Part shown: in pieces, positions 7,922 to 16,604 of the stretch
Position numbering within the stretch: the first letter of the stretch is position 1
Layout of the letters: each line of letters begins with the position of its first letter
NCBI RefSeq assembly: GCF_018687755.1
Contig: NZ_CP061305.1
Location: 62,001 to 126,000, forward strand
Direction: 5' to 3'
Source of the DNA: Polynucleobacter sp. JS-Mosq-20-D10
GTDB lineage: Bacteria > Pseudomonadota > Gammaproteobacteria > Burkholderiales > Burkholderiaceae
DNA length: 64,000 bases
The notes under the pieces: generated by a model
Told to the model about the DNA's origin: nothing
The model's input: only the letters and a program-made list of their open reading frames with translations
Database searches by the model: none
Program-made: the position numbers and the translations under genes

Positions 7922-8314
7922 ATGCGTCACGGAAACGGCTTACGCAAACTAAATAGAACATCATCACATCGCTTGGCGATGCTGCGCAACATGTCCAATT
8001 CTCTTTTGGAGCACGAAGTGATTAAAACCACTTTGCCAAAAGCAAAAGAATTGCGCATGGTGGTTGAGCCTTTGATTACCTTGGGTAAAAAAGATAACTT
8101 AGCAAACCGTCGCTTAGCATTCAATCGCACACGCGATCGCGATATCGTGACTAAACTCTTCACAGAGCTCGGACCACGTTACGCAACTCGTCCAGGTGGC
8201 TATCTTCGTATTTTGAAGTTTGGCTTCCGTCATGGTGACAATGCACCTATGGCTCTGGTTGAATTGGTAGATCGTCCGGAAGTTGAAGAAACAGCAGTCG
8301 CTGAAGTGGCTTAA
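7922..8314 (+). CDS. rplQ: 50S ribosomal protein L17
   Basis: L17 lies near the peptide exit tunnel. The 130-residue product starts MRHGNGLRKLNRTSSHRLA and has the conserved LFTELGPRYATRPGGY segment. Its length is typical (127 in E. coli). AAAGGAAGC precedes the ATG. It is the last gene of the alpha operon and is followed directly by a strong terminator. Confidence 0.98.
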   Translation: MRHGNGLRKLNRTSSHRLAMLRNMSNSLLEHEVIKTTLPKAKELRMVVEPLITLGKKDNLANRRLAFNRTRDRDIVTKLFTELGPRYATRPGGYLRILKFGFRHGDNAPMALVELVDRPEVEETAVAEVA

Positions 8315-8331
8315 GCCCTTTAGCAATATTT

Positions 8332-8358
8332 AAAGCCAGGCTTCGGTCTGGCTTTTTT
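8332..8358 (+). terminator. Rho-independent terminator after rplQ
   Basis: AAAGCCAG at 8332-8339 pairs with CTGGCTTT at 8348-8355. Inside it a G-T wobble and a C-G pair close a TTCG tetraloop. The stem runs into six T residues. It ends the ribosomal operon and separates it from cutA, which starts 25 bases later. Confidence 0.93.
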
Positions 8359-8382
8359 CATTTATACGGTTATAAATACGTA

Positions 8383-8715
8383 ATGACCCCTGATAAATCT
8401 ACTGATTTACTAATTGTTATCACCACTTTTGGATCGCTAGAGGATGCAAAGAAAATGGCGCATCAACTAATTGAGAGTCGATTAGCTGCCTGCTTACAAA
8501 TTCAAGAGGGAGTTCATTCTATCTATCGGTGGGATGGCAAGATTTGTGATGGAAAGGAAGTTCTACTGTCAGCAAAAACAATTGCAGATAAATGGATTGA
8601 TATTTCTAATTTCATAAAAAGTCATCACCCTTATAATTTACCTGAGGTAATTGCGTATGCTCCTGAAAAATACGAGGCGCATTATGGCAAATGGGTGGAG
8701 TCCGAGGTAAAGTAG
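8383..8715 (+). CDS. cutA: CutA1 divalent-cation tolerance protein
   Basis: CutA1 proteins are small trimeric proteins linked to divalent-metal (copper) tolerance in E. coli; their exact biochemical role is unclear. The 110-residue product is full length. It shows the family segments IESRLAACLQI near residues 29-39, SIYRWDGKICDGKEVLLSAKT, and HPYNLPEVIAYA near the C-terminus. dsbD begins 4 bases after the stop, the cutA-dsbD pairing known from E. coli. Confidence 0.95.
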   Translation: MTPDKSTDLLIVITTFGSLEDAKKMAHQLIESRLAACLQIQEGVHSIYRWDGKICDGKEVLLSAKTIADKWIDISNFIKSHHPYNLPEVIAYAPEKYEAHYGKWVESEVK

Positions 8716-8719
8716 TTCT

Positions 8720-10393
8720 ATGAGATTCCTTGGTAAATTTATTCCTCTAATTGCTTCATTATTTGTAGTTATTAGTAATGCATTTGCAGCACCGGAATTC
8801 CTTCCACCTGAAAAGGCATTTCAGGCTGAAGCGTCATGGGTAACAAATACAAATGATGTCGAGGTAGAGATTTTCCCAGCCAAGGCTTACTACATCTATC
8901 AGGAGTCGCTGCATTTAAAGATAGGCTCTGAGCCCAATAAATTAAGGGCCGTAAAGGCCTCATTACCAGCTGGCATTGAAAAGTTTGATGAGACTTTCCA
9001 AAAGAAAATGCAGGTTTATAAGCAGACATTTCTTATTACGCTAGATAAAAAAGCTGAAACAGGAAAGCCACTCTATCTAGAATTGGAATTACAGGGTTGC
9101 GCCGAGGCGGGAATTTGTTATCCACCAATGACGCTAAAATTTTTACTTTCGGGTCCCGGAGTGAAGGCACGGCCGATACCTGAAGTATTGGATGGAGTTG
9201 AGTCAAGCAAGGATTCTAAAAATGCATTGAGTTTGATGGATGTCTGGCGTGAGCGTGATGATGTTAATGCCATTAGTCGCTTTTTAGAGAGCACGCCCAC
9301 AGCATATCTATTCTTGGCCTTCTTCATACTGGGCTTGGCTTTAGCTTTTACACCTTGCGTACTTCCCATGTTGCCTATTTTGTCGAGCATCGTGTTTGGA
9401 ACGCAGGGTAAGCATTCCATTGCAAAGGGTCGTGCAAGCCTCTTAGCAGCGGCCTATGTGCTTGGAATGGCTTGCGTCTACGCATTAGCGGGGGTCTTGA
9501 TGGCTGCGCTAGGCGGTAGCGTTCAAAGAGCCCTACAAAGCCCCATAGCGCTGATTGGGTTTGCATTGCTGCTGCTAGCCTTATCAGGGAGTCTATTCGG
9601 ACTGTACGAGCTCAAAATGCCCCACTCATGGCAGCAAAAGGTGGATCAATTAGCGGGGCGTCACAAGGGTGGTAGTTTTGCGGGCGCCTTTGCTTTAGGT
9701 GGAATTTCTACATTAGTTGCCAGCCCTTGTATTACCGCTCCCTTAGCTGGAGTGCTCGCTTTTATTGCTCAAACAGGTTCAATGAGTTTGGGGGCAGGAC
9801 TACTTTTTGTAATGGCTCTAGGTATGGGGTTGCCACTCCTCTTTATTGCCATTGAGGCTCGCATCTTAATCCCATCCACTGGCATTTGGATGGTCTGGCT
9901 ACAAAGAACATTAGGTGTTTTGTTGGTAGCAACCGCAGCCTGGATTGCATCCCCGCTGTTGCAAAGTGGTAGTAACGAGGCGGGCAAGACGATGGTCAAT
10001 GGTCAGCGCCAACATCAGATTGGGGCAGCTAGTTTTGCCCTGATTGACTCAAGTGCGCAGTTAAACCAATTTTTATCCAAAGCAAAAGAACAAAAGAAAC
10101 TAGTACTCTTAGATTTTTATGCAGACTGGTGCATCTCTTGTAAGGAGATGGAGGTCAGCACGTTTGCTAATCCTGAAGTGAATGAAGAGTTACAGAAATT
10201 TGTTTTACTGCAGGCCGACGTAACAAAAAACAGTCCTGAGAATCAGGCTTTATTGAAACGCTTTGGATTATTCGGGCCACCAGGAATTTTGATTTTTGAT
10301 CTCAACTCAGAAGAATTAAAAGATCAACGAGTAATTGGCTATATGCCACCACAACGTTTTGTTGAGCGCTTGAAAAAAGTACTGGAAAATTAA
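8720..10393 (+). CDS. dsbD: Thiol:disulfide interchange protein DsbD
   Basis: DsbD carries electrons from cytoplasmic thioredoxin across the inner membrane to DsbC, DsbG and cytochrome c maturation factors. The 557-residue product has a signal peptide, a periplasmic alpha domain with Cys127 and Cys133 (GCAEAGICYPP), and a multi-helix core with AFTPCVLPML and VASPCITAPLAG. It ends in a thioredoxin-like gamma domain with the CISC motif near residue 475. All six redox cysteines are present. It is probably cotranscribed with cutA. Confidence 0.96.
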   Translation: MRFLGKFIPLIASLFVVISNAFAAPEFLPPEKAFQAEASWVTNTNDVEVEIFPAKAYYIYQESLHLKIGSEPNKLRAVKASLPAGIEKFDETFQKKMQVYKQTFLITLDKKAETGKPLYLELELQGCAEAGICYPPMTLKFLLSGPGVKARPIPEVLDGVESSKDSKNALSLMDVWRERDDVNAISRFLESTPTAYLFLAFFILGLALAFTPCVLPMLPILSSIVFGTQGKHSIAKGRASLLAAAYVLGMACVYALAGVLMAALGGSVQRALQSPIALIGFALLLLALSGSLFGLYELKMPHSWQQKVDQLAGRHKGGSFAGAFALGGISTLVASPCITAPLAGVLAFIAQTGSMSLGAGLLFVMALGMGLPLLFIAIEARILIPSTGIWMVWLQRTLGVLLVATAAWIASPLLQSGSNEAGKTMVNGQRQHQIGAASFALIDSSAQLNQFLSKAKEQKKLVLLDFYADWCISCKEMEVSTFANPEVNEELQKFVLLQADVTKNSPENQALLKRFGLFGPPGILIFDLNSEELKDQRVIGYMPPQRFVERLKKVLEN

Positions 10394-10405
10394 TTTAACC
10401 GAAAT

Positions 10406-10430
10406 ATGAATGGGTATAGAACCCATTCAT
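10406..10430. terminator. Inverted repeat between convergent dsbD and hemB
   Basis: ATGAATGGGT at 10406-10415 is perfectly complementary to ACCCATTCAT at 10421-10430, with a 5-base loop. It sits in the 51-base gap between the convergent stops of dsbD and hemB. Neither side has a clear T-run, so it may be a weak bidirectional terminator or an mRNA-end stabiliser. Confidence 0.5.
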
Positions 10431-10444
10431 TCACGCTTAGATAA

Positions 10445-11464
10445 TTATTTATTTGCTTTTAAGAGGCGTGCAGCTTCAAGTGCAAAATAAGTCAAGATGC
10501 CATCGGCACCAGCACGCTTAAATGCGAGCAACGATTCCATCATCACAGCATCATGATCAAGCCAACCATTTTGCGCAGCAGCTTTAAGCATGGCGTATTC
10601 GCCACTTACTTGATAGACATAAGTCGGGTAGTTAAATTCATCGCGCACTCTGCGAACGATATCTAGGTAGGGCATACCAGGTTTGACCATCACCATATCA
10701 GCACCTTCGCTAATATCAAGAGCAACCTCCCGCAAAGCCTCATCAGTATTGGCGCAATCCATTTGGTAGGTTTTTTTATCTGCTTTGCCTAGATTTTTTG
10801 CTGAACCTACTGCATCACGAAATGGGCCATAAAAAGCAGACGCATATTTAGCGGAATAAGCCATGATGCGGGTATGAATCAGATTTTTTTGCTCTAAGGC
10901 TTCGCGAATTTTTCCGATACGGCCATCCATCATGTCTGATGGTGCAACGATATCAACGCCAGCTTGTGCTTGAGCAATAGATTGCTGCACTAAGATTGCC
11001 GTAGTCTCATCATTCAGGATGCGACCTTGATCATCCAGGATGCCATCTTGACCATGGCTTGTGTAAGGGTCAAGCGCCACATCGGTCATGATGCCCAAAT
11101 TAGGAAAGCGTTTCTTTAGCTCACGTACTGCGTTTGGAACTAAGCCATTCGGATTGAAAGCTTCTTTGCCGTCAGGTGTTTTTAGAGATGCATCAATCAC
11201 CGGAAAGAGTGCTAGAACGGGAATGCCTAAGGAGACACATTCTTGCGCAACGCTAAAAAGTAAATCGAGTGATACACGATTAACCCCAGGCATGGAAGCA
11301 ACAGCTTGAGATTGATTTGTGCCTTCAAGTAAAAATACTGGATAGATTAGGTCATTTGTGCTGAGATGATTTTCTTGCATGAGGCGACGTGACCAATCAT
11401 CACGTCGCATACGACGAGGGCGATGAGCCGGAAAGCTCAATATAGAGTTAGCTTGTGATTTCAT
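10445..11464 (-). CDS. hemB: Delta-aminolevulinic acid dehydratase (porphobilinogen synthase)
   Basis: HemB condenses two 5-aminolevulinate molecules to porphobilinogen in heme synthesis. The start is set at 11464 (339 residues), because the longer frame would lie inside engB and adds non-homologous sequence; GGAG lies 10 bases upstream. Active-site lysines are visible in MAYSAKYASAFYGP and VMVKPGMPYLD. The metal-site region reads DVALDPYTSHGQDG, with Asp/Ala instead of the cysteines of zinc enzymes, so this is probably a magnesium-type enzyme. It overlaps the end of engB by 17 bases. Confidence 0.95.
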   Translation of the reverse strand: MKSQANSILSFPAHRPRRMRRDDWSRRLMQENHLSTNDLIYPVFLLEGTNQSQAVASMPGVNRVSLDLLFSVAQECVSLGIPVLALFPVIDASLKTPDGKEAFNPNGLVPNAVRELKKRFPNLGIMTDVALDPYTSHGQDGILDDQGRILNDETTAILVQQSIAQAQAGVDIVAPSDMMDGRIGKIREALEQKNLIHTRIMAYSAKYASAFYGPFRDAVGSAKNLGKADKKTYQMDCANTDEALREVALDISEGADMVMVKPGMPYLDIVRRVRDEFNYPTYVYQVSGEYAMLKAAAQNGWLDHDAVMMESLLAFKRAGADGILTYFALEAARLLKANK

Positions 11465-12113
11465 CTTCTTGAGTCTCCGCTGCAAATAACCATTGAATAA
11501 CAATATTGTCGGCCTCTTCAAGGCCAATGCGCTTGGTGCTTGAGAATAATTGTGCCGTAAGTTTCTTGGAATCACCATTGCCATCAGGTAGCGCTGGATC
11601 ATATTGTTGTAATTGTTTGCGTACCGCTTCTAAGGCATGCTTACATTCACTTTTATTGAGCTTGTCGCACTTACTGAGCAAAATATGGATTGGTTTACCG
11701 GTAGGGACAAACCACTGAATCATTTGCTCGTCCAGTTCGGTAATGCCCCGCCTAGAGTCCACAATCAGCACCATGCCTACCAGTTGCTCCCGCTCTTGCA
11801 GATAATCGCTGAGAAGGGCATTCCAGTGGTATTTAGTCTCATGATTGACGGCAGCATAGCCATACCCGGGTAAATCCACCAGATAGGCCAAAAGATCGTC
11901 TTTTGCAAAAAGGCCAAAATAGTTGATGTGCTGGGTACGCCCAGGTGTTTTACTGGCAAAAGCAAGGCGTTTTTGGTTACAAAGCACATTAATTGCGCTG
12001 GATTTACCCGCATTTGAGCGCCCAGCAAAGGCTACCTCTCGGAGTGGAGTGGCAGGTAGACAATGGGTGTCATTGACTGTGGTCGCGAAGCGGGCTTGAA
12101 AGAGTTTAGACAT
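11448..12113 (-). CDS. engB: Ribosome biogenesis GTP-binding protein EngB/YihA
   Basis: EngB is an essential TRAFAC-class GTPase that helps late 50S assembly. The product has 221 residues. G-motifs are clear: G1 GRSNAGKS near residue 31, G2 region TPGRTQ, G3 DLPGYG and G4 LSKCDKLN. It lies directly upstream of hemB with a 17-base overlap, so the two are coupled. It is divergent from the cytochrome c4 gene, with a 114-base control region between them. Confidence 0.95.
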   Translation of the reverse strand: MSKLFQARFATTVNDTHCLPATPLREVAFAGRSNAGKSSAINVLCNQKRLAFASKTPGRTQHINYFGLFAKDDLLAYLVDLPGYGYAAVNHETKYHWNALLSDYLQEREQLVGMVLIVDSRRGITELDEQMIQWFVPTGKPIHILLSKCDKLNKSECKHALEAVRKQLQQYDPALPDGNGDSKKLTAQLFSSTKRIGLEEADNIVIQWLFAAETQEDEITS

Positions 12114-12145
12114 GTCCAGAAGCTATTGTAAAATCACGCAAAATC

Positions 12146-12159
12146 ATGAAATATTTCAT
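12146..12159. promoter_or_regulatory. Perfect 14-bp palindrome between engB and cytochrome c4
   Basis: ATGAAATATTTCAT reads the same on both strands. It lies in the shared upstream region, 33 bases before engB and 69 bases before the cytochrome gene. Its position suits an operator, but I do not recognise the binding protein, and short AT-rich palindromes also arise by chance. Confidence 0.3.
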
Positions 12160-12227
12160 AATGTTGGGTGAAAGTTGTAAAAGGAAGGGCCCAAACATTT
12201 TTAAGAATTTTTGCCAAGGTAAACATA

Positions 12228-12953
12228 ATGCGTCAAACCCCTCAAATCTCCAAATTAACTAGCTTACGTGCTGGCTTTGCAGTTCTGTCTATTTTCGCTC
12301 TAAGCGGTCTTGCGCCACAAGCTTTTGCTGCTGATCCAGCACCCATGGCTCCGGCTGCAGAGGCAAAGGCTGCGGTTCCAGCTAAGCCAAAGGTTGATGC
12401 GGCTGCTGGTGAATCACTCTATAACTCTGGAGATGCCACTCGCGGAGTTGTAGCCTGTATTACATGTCATGGCCCTAAAGGTCAGAGCGCTGTAGCCACT
12501 TGGCCCAAGTTGTCTGCTCAGCATGCTGCATACACAGCAAAACAGTTGAAGAATTTTAAAGAAGGCACCAGAGTGAATGCCATCATGATGGGCATGTCTA
12601 TGCCTTTAAATGAGCAAGATATGATCAATATTGGCACTTTCCTGTCTCAGCAGGCTCCATCGCAAGGTGTCTCCCAAAGTAAAGATACTATTGCATTGGG
12701 TAAGAGTATTTATGGTGGCGGTATTGCATCAAAGGGTGTTCCAGCCTGTGCTGGCTGCCATAGTCCCAACGGTGCAGGCATTCCTGCGCAATATCCACGC
12801 CAAGGTGGACAGTGGGCTGAATATTCCTACAATCAGTTAGTCAATTTCCGTGAAGGTACTCGTAAAAATAGTACTCAGATGACAACAATTGCTACGAAAC
12901 TTTCTGATCAAGAGATGAAAGCTGTTTCTGATTACATGGCAGGCTTGCATTAA
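12228..12953 (+). CDS. Diheme cytochrome c4-type protein
   Basis: This is a periplasmic c-type cytochrome of the c4 kind, which passes electrons to terminal oxidases. The start at 12228 gives 241 residues with a signal peptide ending near AFA-ADP; the frame is open to 12168, but that extension is not signal-like. An Ala/Pro/Lys linker follows. Two cytochrome c domains carry CITCH at residue 77 and CAGCH at residue 174, each with a later methionine as likely sixth ligand. It is monocistronic and closed by a terminator. Confidence 0.92.
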   Translation: MRQTPQISKLTSLRAGFAVLSIFALSGLAPQAFAADPAPMAPAAEAKAAVPAKPKVDAAAGESLYNSGDATRGVVACITCHGPKGQSAVATWPKLSAQHAAYTAKQLKNFKEGTRVNAIMMGMSMPLNEQDMINIGTFLSQQAPSQGVSQSKDTIALGKSIYGGGIASKGVPACAGCHSPNGAGIPAQYPRQGGQWAEYSYNQLVNFREGTRKNSTQMTTIATKLSDQEMKAVSDYMAGLH

Positions 12954-12973
12954 TTTACGTTCAGTAGAAAAAC

Positions 12974-13003
12974 AAAAACCCCGCTGATGTCGCGGGGTTT
13001 TTT
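12974..13003. terminator. Bidirectional terminator between cytochrome c4 and lysA
   Basis: AAAAACCCCGC at 12974-12984 pairs with GCGGGGTTTTT at 12992-13002 across a 7-base loop. The A-run on the left and T-run on the right allow it to work in both directions, for the cytochrome gene on the plus strand and lysA on the minus strand. Confidence 0.93.
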
Positions 13004-13045
13004 ATTGCCTGGAATTTACTTAGAGAAGTTAATTCAATAGCAATA

Positions 13046-14344
13046 TTAATTTGGCAAGGTGGTTTCACTAGCAAAGAGATCGGCAATATTTTCACGTGCA
13101 CGAATGACATAGGCGTTCTTACCATCAACCATGATCTCTGCGGGTTTTGGTCTGGTGTTGTAATTAGATGCCATCACAAAGCCATAAGCACCAGCAGACA
13201 GAATGGCTAGCAGGTCACCTTCTTCAACCGCAAGCTGACGATCTCTTCCAAGCCAGTCACCAGATTCACATACGGGTCCGACAACGTCATAAGTAGAGCT
13301 TGTAACCTGTTTAGTTTGAACTGGAACAATCGCATGATAAGCCTCGTAGAGCGCTGGGCGCATCAACTCTGTCATTGCTGCATCCACAATGCAAAAGTTT
13401 TTCTCAGTACCAGGCTTGAGATATTCCACTTGGGTCAAGAGCACGCCAGCATTACCCACCAACGATCTACCAGGCTCTAAAACGATATCAAGATGCCCAA
13501 AACCACGTTCAGCAACGCGATTGAGTAAGGTGTTGGTGAACTCAGTAATATCAGGTGGATTGTCGTCACCGTAAGAAATACCAAGACCTCCACCTAAATC
13601 AAGATGGTGGATCTCAATACCTTCTTTTTTTAATTGAGTAACTAGCTCAAGCACTTTATCAAGCGCGTCAAGATAGGGTGAAGTGTTTGTGATTTGCGAG
13701 CCAATATGACAGTCAATACCAACCACATCAATTTGTGACAGTAAGGCAGCTTCACGATATGTTTTTAAAACCTCATGATAAGCAATACCAAATTTATTGC
13801 CTTTTAATCCAGTGGAAATGTAAGGATGCGTTTGCGCATCTACATCGGGATTCACTCGTAGGGAAATTGGGGCGCGGCAATTGAGCTTAGTGGCAACCCG
13901 ATTAATTTGGTGGAGCTCTGCAATCGACTCTACGTTGATGCACTTAACACCAGCTTTCAAGGCTTGCTCAATTTCATGAGCAGACTTACCAACACCTGCA
14001 AATACGAAGCTTTTTGGATCTGCGCCAACAGCAAGGGCGCGCGCTAATTCACCACCGCTGACCAAGTCAAAGCCTGAGCCTAATTTTTTAAAACAATCAA
14101 TCACCGCTAAATTGCTATTCGCCTTCATCGCATAGTGAACGCGAGCTCGTCTTTTGCCAGAGGAATCAATACAAGCTTTGTCGTAGGCCTGGTAAGCCTC
14201 GGTTAATGCTTTTTTGCTATAGACATAGAGGGGTGTGCCAAATTCTTTTGCCAAATCTGATAACGGAATTTCCTCTGCATACCAAGTACCATTTCGTTCT
14301 GTAAATCCAGCTAAGTTGGGGAGTGGAGTCACTTTACTTGTCAT
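13046..14344 (-). CDS. lysA: Diaminopimelate decarboxylase
   Basis: LysA is the PLP-dependent enzyme that decarboxylates meso-diaminopimelate to lysine. The 432-residue product has the PLP lysine in HYAMKANSN near residue 73, the glycine-rich phosphate site LGGGLGISYG, EPGRSLVGNAG, and the second-subunit active-site motif CESGDWLGRDR. Its ATG overlaps the stop of the upstream lipoprotein gene by 4 bases, so the two are translated together. Confidence 0.97.
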   Translation of the reverse strand: MTSKVTPLPNLAGFTERNGTWYAEEIPLSDLAKEFGTPLYVYSKKALTEAYQAYDKACIDSSGKRRARVHYAMKANSNLAVIDCFKKLGSGFDLVSGGELARALAVGADPKSFVFAGVGKSAHEIEQALKAGVKCINVESIAELHQINRVATKLNCRAPISLRVNPDVDAQTHPYISTGLKGNKFGIAYHEVLKTYREAALLSQIDVVGIDCHIGSQITNTSPYLDALDKVLELVTQLKKEGIEIHHLDLGGGLGISYGDDNPPDITEFTNTLLNRVAERGFGHLDIVLEPGRSLVGNAGVLLTQVEYLKPGTEKNFCIVDAAMTELMRPALYEAYHAIVPVQTKQVTSSTYDVVGPVCESGDWLGRDRQLAVEEGDLLAILSAGAYGFVMASNYNTRPKPAEIMVDGKNAYVIRARENIADLFASETTLPN

Positions 14345-14532
14345 TGCTTGGCCGGTGATGGGTTAGTTGTAACGGGGCTTTGGGGTGGGTAGAGCTTGCC
14401 TTTGGGCTCTGGCTCAGCAGGAGGACTGGGTGCTGGCGGCACATTTGGCAAATATAAGGGACCTCTAACCCCACATCCAACAAGGGATATTAGAAGGCTA
14501 ATGCCAAGAGTTCTTTTAAGAATCGCTATCAT
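14341..14532 (-). CDS. lptM: Small LptM/YifL-like lipoprotein
   Basis: This 63-residue lipoprotein has a signal peptide ending in the lipobox LVGC, then GVRGPLYLP, the hallmark of the LptM (YifL) family, then a Pro-rich tail. In E. coli LptM helps oxidative maturation of the LptD translocon for lipopolysaccharide. Its place immediately upstream of lysA, with a 4-base overlap, and divergent from cyaY is the same arrangement found in many proteobacteria. Confidence 0.85.
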   Translation of the reverse strand: MIAILKRTLGISLLISLVGCGVRGPLYLPNVPPAPSPPAEPEPKGKLYPPQSPVTTNPSPAKQ

Positions 14533-14556
14533 GAATGTCTCTAAAACGAATGATTG

Positions 14557-14585
14557 AATATAGCATGCAGGACTCTAATATGAAG
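14557..14585 (-). promoter_or_regulatory. Possible extended -10 promoter for lptM-lysA
   Basis: On the minus strand TGCTATATT gives an extended -10 element, with TATATT at 14557-14562; a weak -35 (CTTCAT) lies 17 bases upstream. Transcription would start about 20 bases before the lptM ATG. The element overlaps the start region of cyaY, so the two divergent genes may interfere. This is pattern evidence only. Confidence 0.3.
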
Positions 14586-14963
14586 CCAGGCGATTTAACT
14601 GTAGAAGCGATTGACGATAAGCAATTTCATCATTTGGGCAGTAATTTATTGGAGTCCATAGAGGTGGCCCTAGAAGCCGCAGACGATGCTCTAGACCTCG
14701 ATCTAGATGTGGAGCGCCAGGGTGGAAACGTGATCAATATTCGGTTTAGAGATCGCAGTGTGATTGTGGTCAACACCCAGCCCCCTTTGCACGAGATTTG
14801 GGTAGCAGCTAAATCTGGCGGTTATCACTATCGTTGGGCGGGTACCTTAGCCTCCCCACTGTGGTTGGATACTAAAACTGGGCACGAACTACTAGGCGAC
14901 TTATCAGAATTTGCCAGTGCTCAAGCTGGCCAGGCGATCACTATTGGTCTTCTGCAGAGATAA
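14580..14963 (+). CDS. cyaY: Frataxin-like iron-sulfur assembly protein CyaY
   Basis: CyaY binds iron and regulates the IscS cysteine desulfurase. The start at 14580 is preferred because AGGA lies 7 bases upstream; it gives 127 residues. The frame is open to 14535, but the extra 15 residues lack a good ribosome site. The acidic helix (LEAADDALDLDLDVE) and the frataxin core with PPLHEIWVAAKSGGYHY are clear. It ends 13 bases before the convergent aroB stop. Confidence 0.93.
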   Translation: MKPGDLTVEAIDDKQFHHLGSNLLESIEVALEAADDALDLDLDVERQGGNVINIRFRDRSVIVVNTQPPLHEIWVAAKSGGYHYRWAGTLASPLWLDTKTGHELLGDLSEFASAQAGQAITIGLLQR

Positions 14964-14976
14964 GTAAGCCAGGAAA

Positions 14977-16059
14977 TTAAATTGCTCCGGTCGCTGTTAG
15001 GGTCTCTATGACCTGAGCATCGGGAACGCTCTGAATTTGGGCTTTGCCAATCTTTTCTAAAACGACATAGCGAATTTGTCCGCCTTCAGTCTTTTTATCT
15101 ACCTGCATTAATTCCATATATCGCTGTGCGCCAAACTTGGGCGGTGCTATCGGCAGATTCATGGATTGAATGATTTGAGTTAGACGGTTGACCTCATCTT
15201 GAGTGATAAAGTTCAGGCGTCTTGAGAGGTCTGCACCCATGACCATACCGCAGCCAACAGCTTCACCATGCAACCACTCGCCATAGCCCATACCCGCTTC
15301 AATTGCATGACCAAAGGTATGCCCGAAATTCAATGTGGCACGAATACCACCTTCTCTTTCATCGGCTGACACTACGGCTGATTTAATTTCGCAAGAGCGT
15401 AAGACCGCATGCGCCATTGCAGTGGTGTCGCAGGCTAGTAAAGCTTTTGCATTTACTTCAATCCAACTTAAGAACTCAGCATCTGCAATCGCACCATGCT
15501 TAACTACTTCAGCTAGGCCTGCAGACAGTTCACGTGCAGGCAATGTCTTTAAGGTATTGAGATCAGCAATCACCGCTACTGGCTGATGAAACGCTCCGAT
15601 CATATTTTTCCCGAGTGGATGGTTAATGCCCGTCTTGCCGCCAACGGAGGAGTCCACCTGAGCTAATAAGGTTGTTGGGACTTGAATGAAGCGAATGCCG
15701 CGCATAAAACTAGCAGCAGCAAAGCCAGTCATGTCTCCAATAACACCACCACCTAAAGCCACCAACATGGTTTGACGATCAGCTCCATACTTGAGGAGGT
15801 CATCAAAAATCAGTTGGAGATTTTTCCAGTCCTTATAAGACTCTCCGTCAGGCAGTACAATCGTTCTAACGGGCTTACCTAGTTTCTCTAAAGTCTTAGT
15901 GAGACGATCTGCATATAAAGGGGAAACAGTCGTATTGGTAACGATATAAATAGATGTCGCCTTTTCGCAGGCGTTAAATAATTTTGGCTGATCTATTAAA
16001 TCTATGCCGATATGAATGGGGTAGCTACGATTGCCTAGATCAACTTCTAATGTTTTCAT
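14977..16059 (-). CDS. aroB: 3-dehydroquinate synthase
   Basis: AroB converts DAHP to 3-dehydroquinate, the second step of the shikimate pathway, using NAD and a divalent metal. The 360-residue length is typical (362 in E. coli). Motifs are GGGVIGDMTGFAAAS near residue 104, LLAQVDSSVGGKTGIN near 127, and the metal ligands in LNFGHTFGHAIE and WLHGEAVG. It is 8 bases downstream of aroK; aroK-aroB is a conserved operon. Confidence 0.97.
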   Translation of the reverse strand: MKTLEVDLGNRSYPIHIGIDLIDQPKLFNACEKATSIYIVTNTTVSPLYADRLTKTLEKLGKPVRTIVLPDGESYKDWKNLQLIFDDLLKYGADRQTMLVALGGGVIGDMTGFAAASFMRGIRFIQVPTTLLAQVDSSVGGKTGINHPLGKNMIGAFHQPVAVIADLNTLKTLPARELSAGLAEVVKHGAIADAEFLSWIEVNAKALLACDTTAMAHAVLRSCEIKSAVVSADEREGGIRATLNFGHTFGHAIEAGMGYGEWLHGEAVGCGMVMGADLSRRLNFITQDEVNRLTQIIQSMNLPIAPPKFGAQRYMELMQVDKKTEGGQIRYVVLEKIGKAQIQSVPDAQVIETLTATGAI

Positions 16060-16067
16060 GGATAAAT

Positions 16068-16592
16068 TTATGCGGAGAGTTCGAGTTGCATGATTAAGGT
16101 GTTGACTAACTGATTGACGCTGGGTTTTCCAGTCTCAATAACGAAGTCAGCAATTTCGCGATACAGGGGATCGCGAATAGCGTAAAGGTTTTCTAGAATC
16201 TTTTTTGCATCACCATTTTTTAGGAGTGGCCGACCTTCACCACCTTTAGTGCGATGCCATAACTCCATAGGGTTAGCGTGGAGGTAAATTACCGCCCCTC
16301 TTTCACTGAGGAATTGGCGATTCTCAGGCAGGAGTACAGCGCCACCACCAGTAGCCAAAATGACATCATGTTCGGCTGTGATGTCTTTGATTACCTGAGC
16401 CTCACGCTTGCGAAATCCATCTTCACCTTCCATTTCGAAGATGACGGGAATCTTGACTCCACAACGATCTTCAATCACATGATCAGCATCTAGAAATCGA
16501 CGCCCTAACTTCTTGGCTAGTAATTTACCTACGGTCGACTTCCCAGCGCCCATGAGGCCAATTAGAAAGATATTGTTGGATGAAGAGTTCAC
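16068..16592 (-). CDS. aroK: Shikimate kinase
   Basis: AroK phosphorylates shikimate at the 3-hydroxyl. The 174-residue product equals the family length. It has the Walker A loop GLMGAGKST near residues 12-20, the shikimate-binding DADHVIEDRCGVKI segment, the GGGAV motif near residue 80, and a lid region with RPLL. It follows the secretin gene by 12 bases and is cotranscribed with aroB. Confidence 0.97.
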   Translation of the reverse strand: MNSSSNNIFLIGLMGAGKSTVGKLLAKKLGRRFLDADHVIEDRCGVKIPVIFEMEGEDGFRKREAQVIKDITAEHDVILATGGGAVLLPENRQFLSERGAVIYLHANPMELWHRTKGGEGRPLLKNGDAKKILENLYAIRDPLYREIADFVIETGKPSVNQLVNTLIMQLELSA

Positions 16593-16604
16593 CCTGTGAT
16601 TTTA

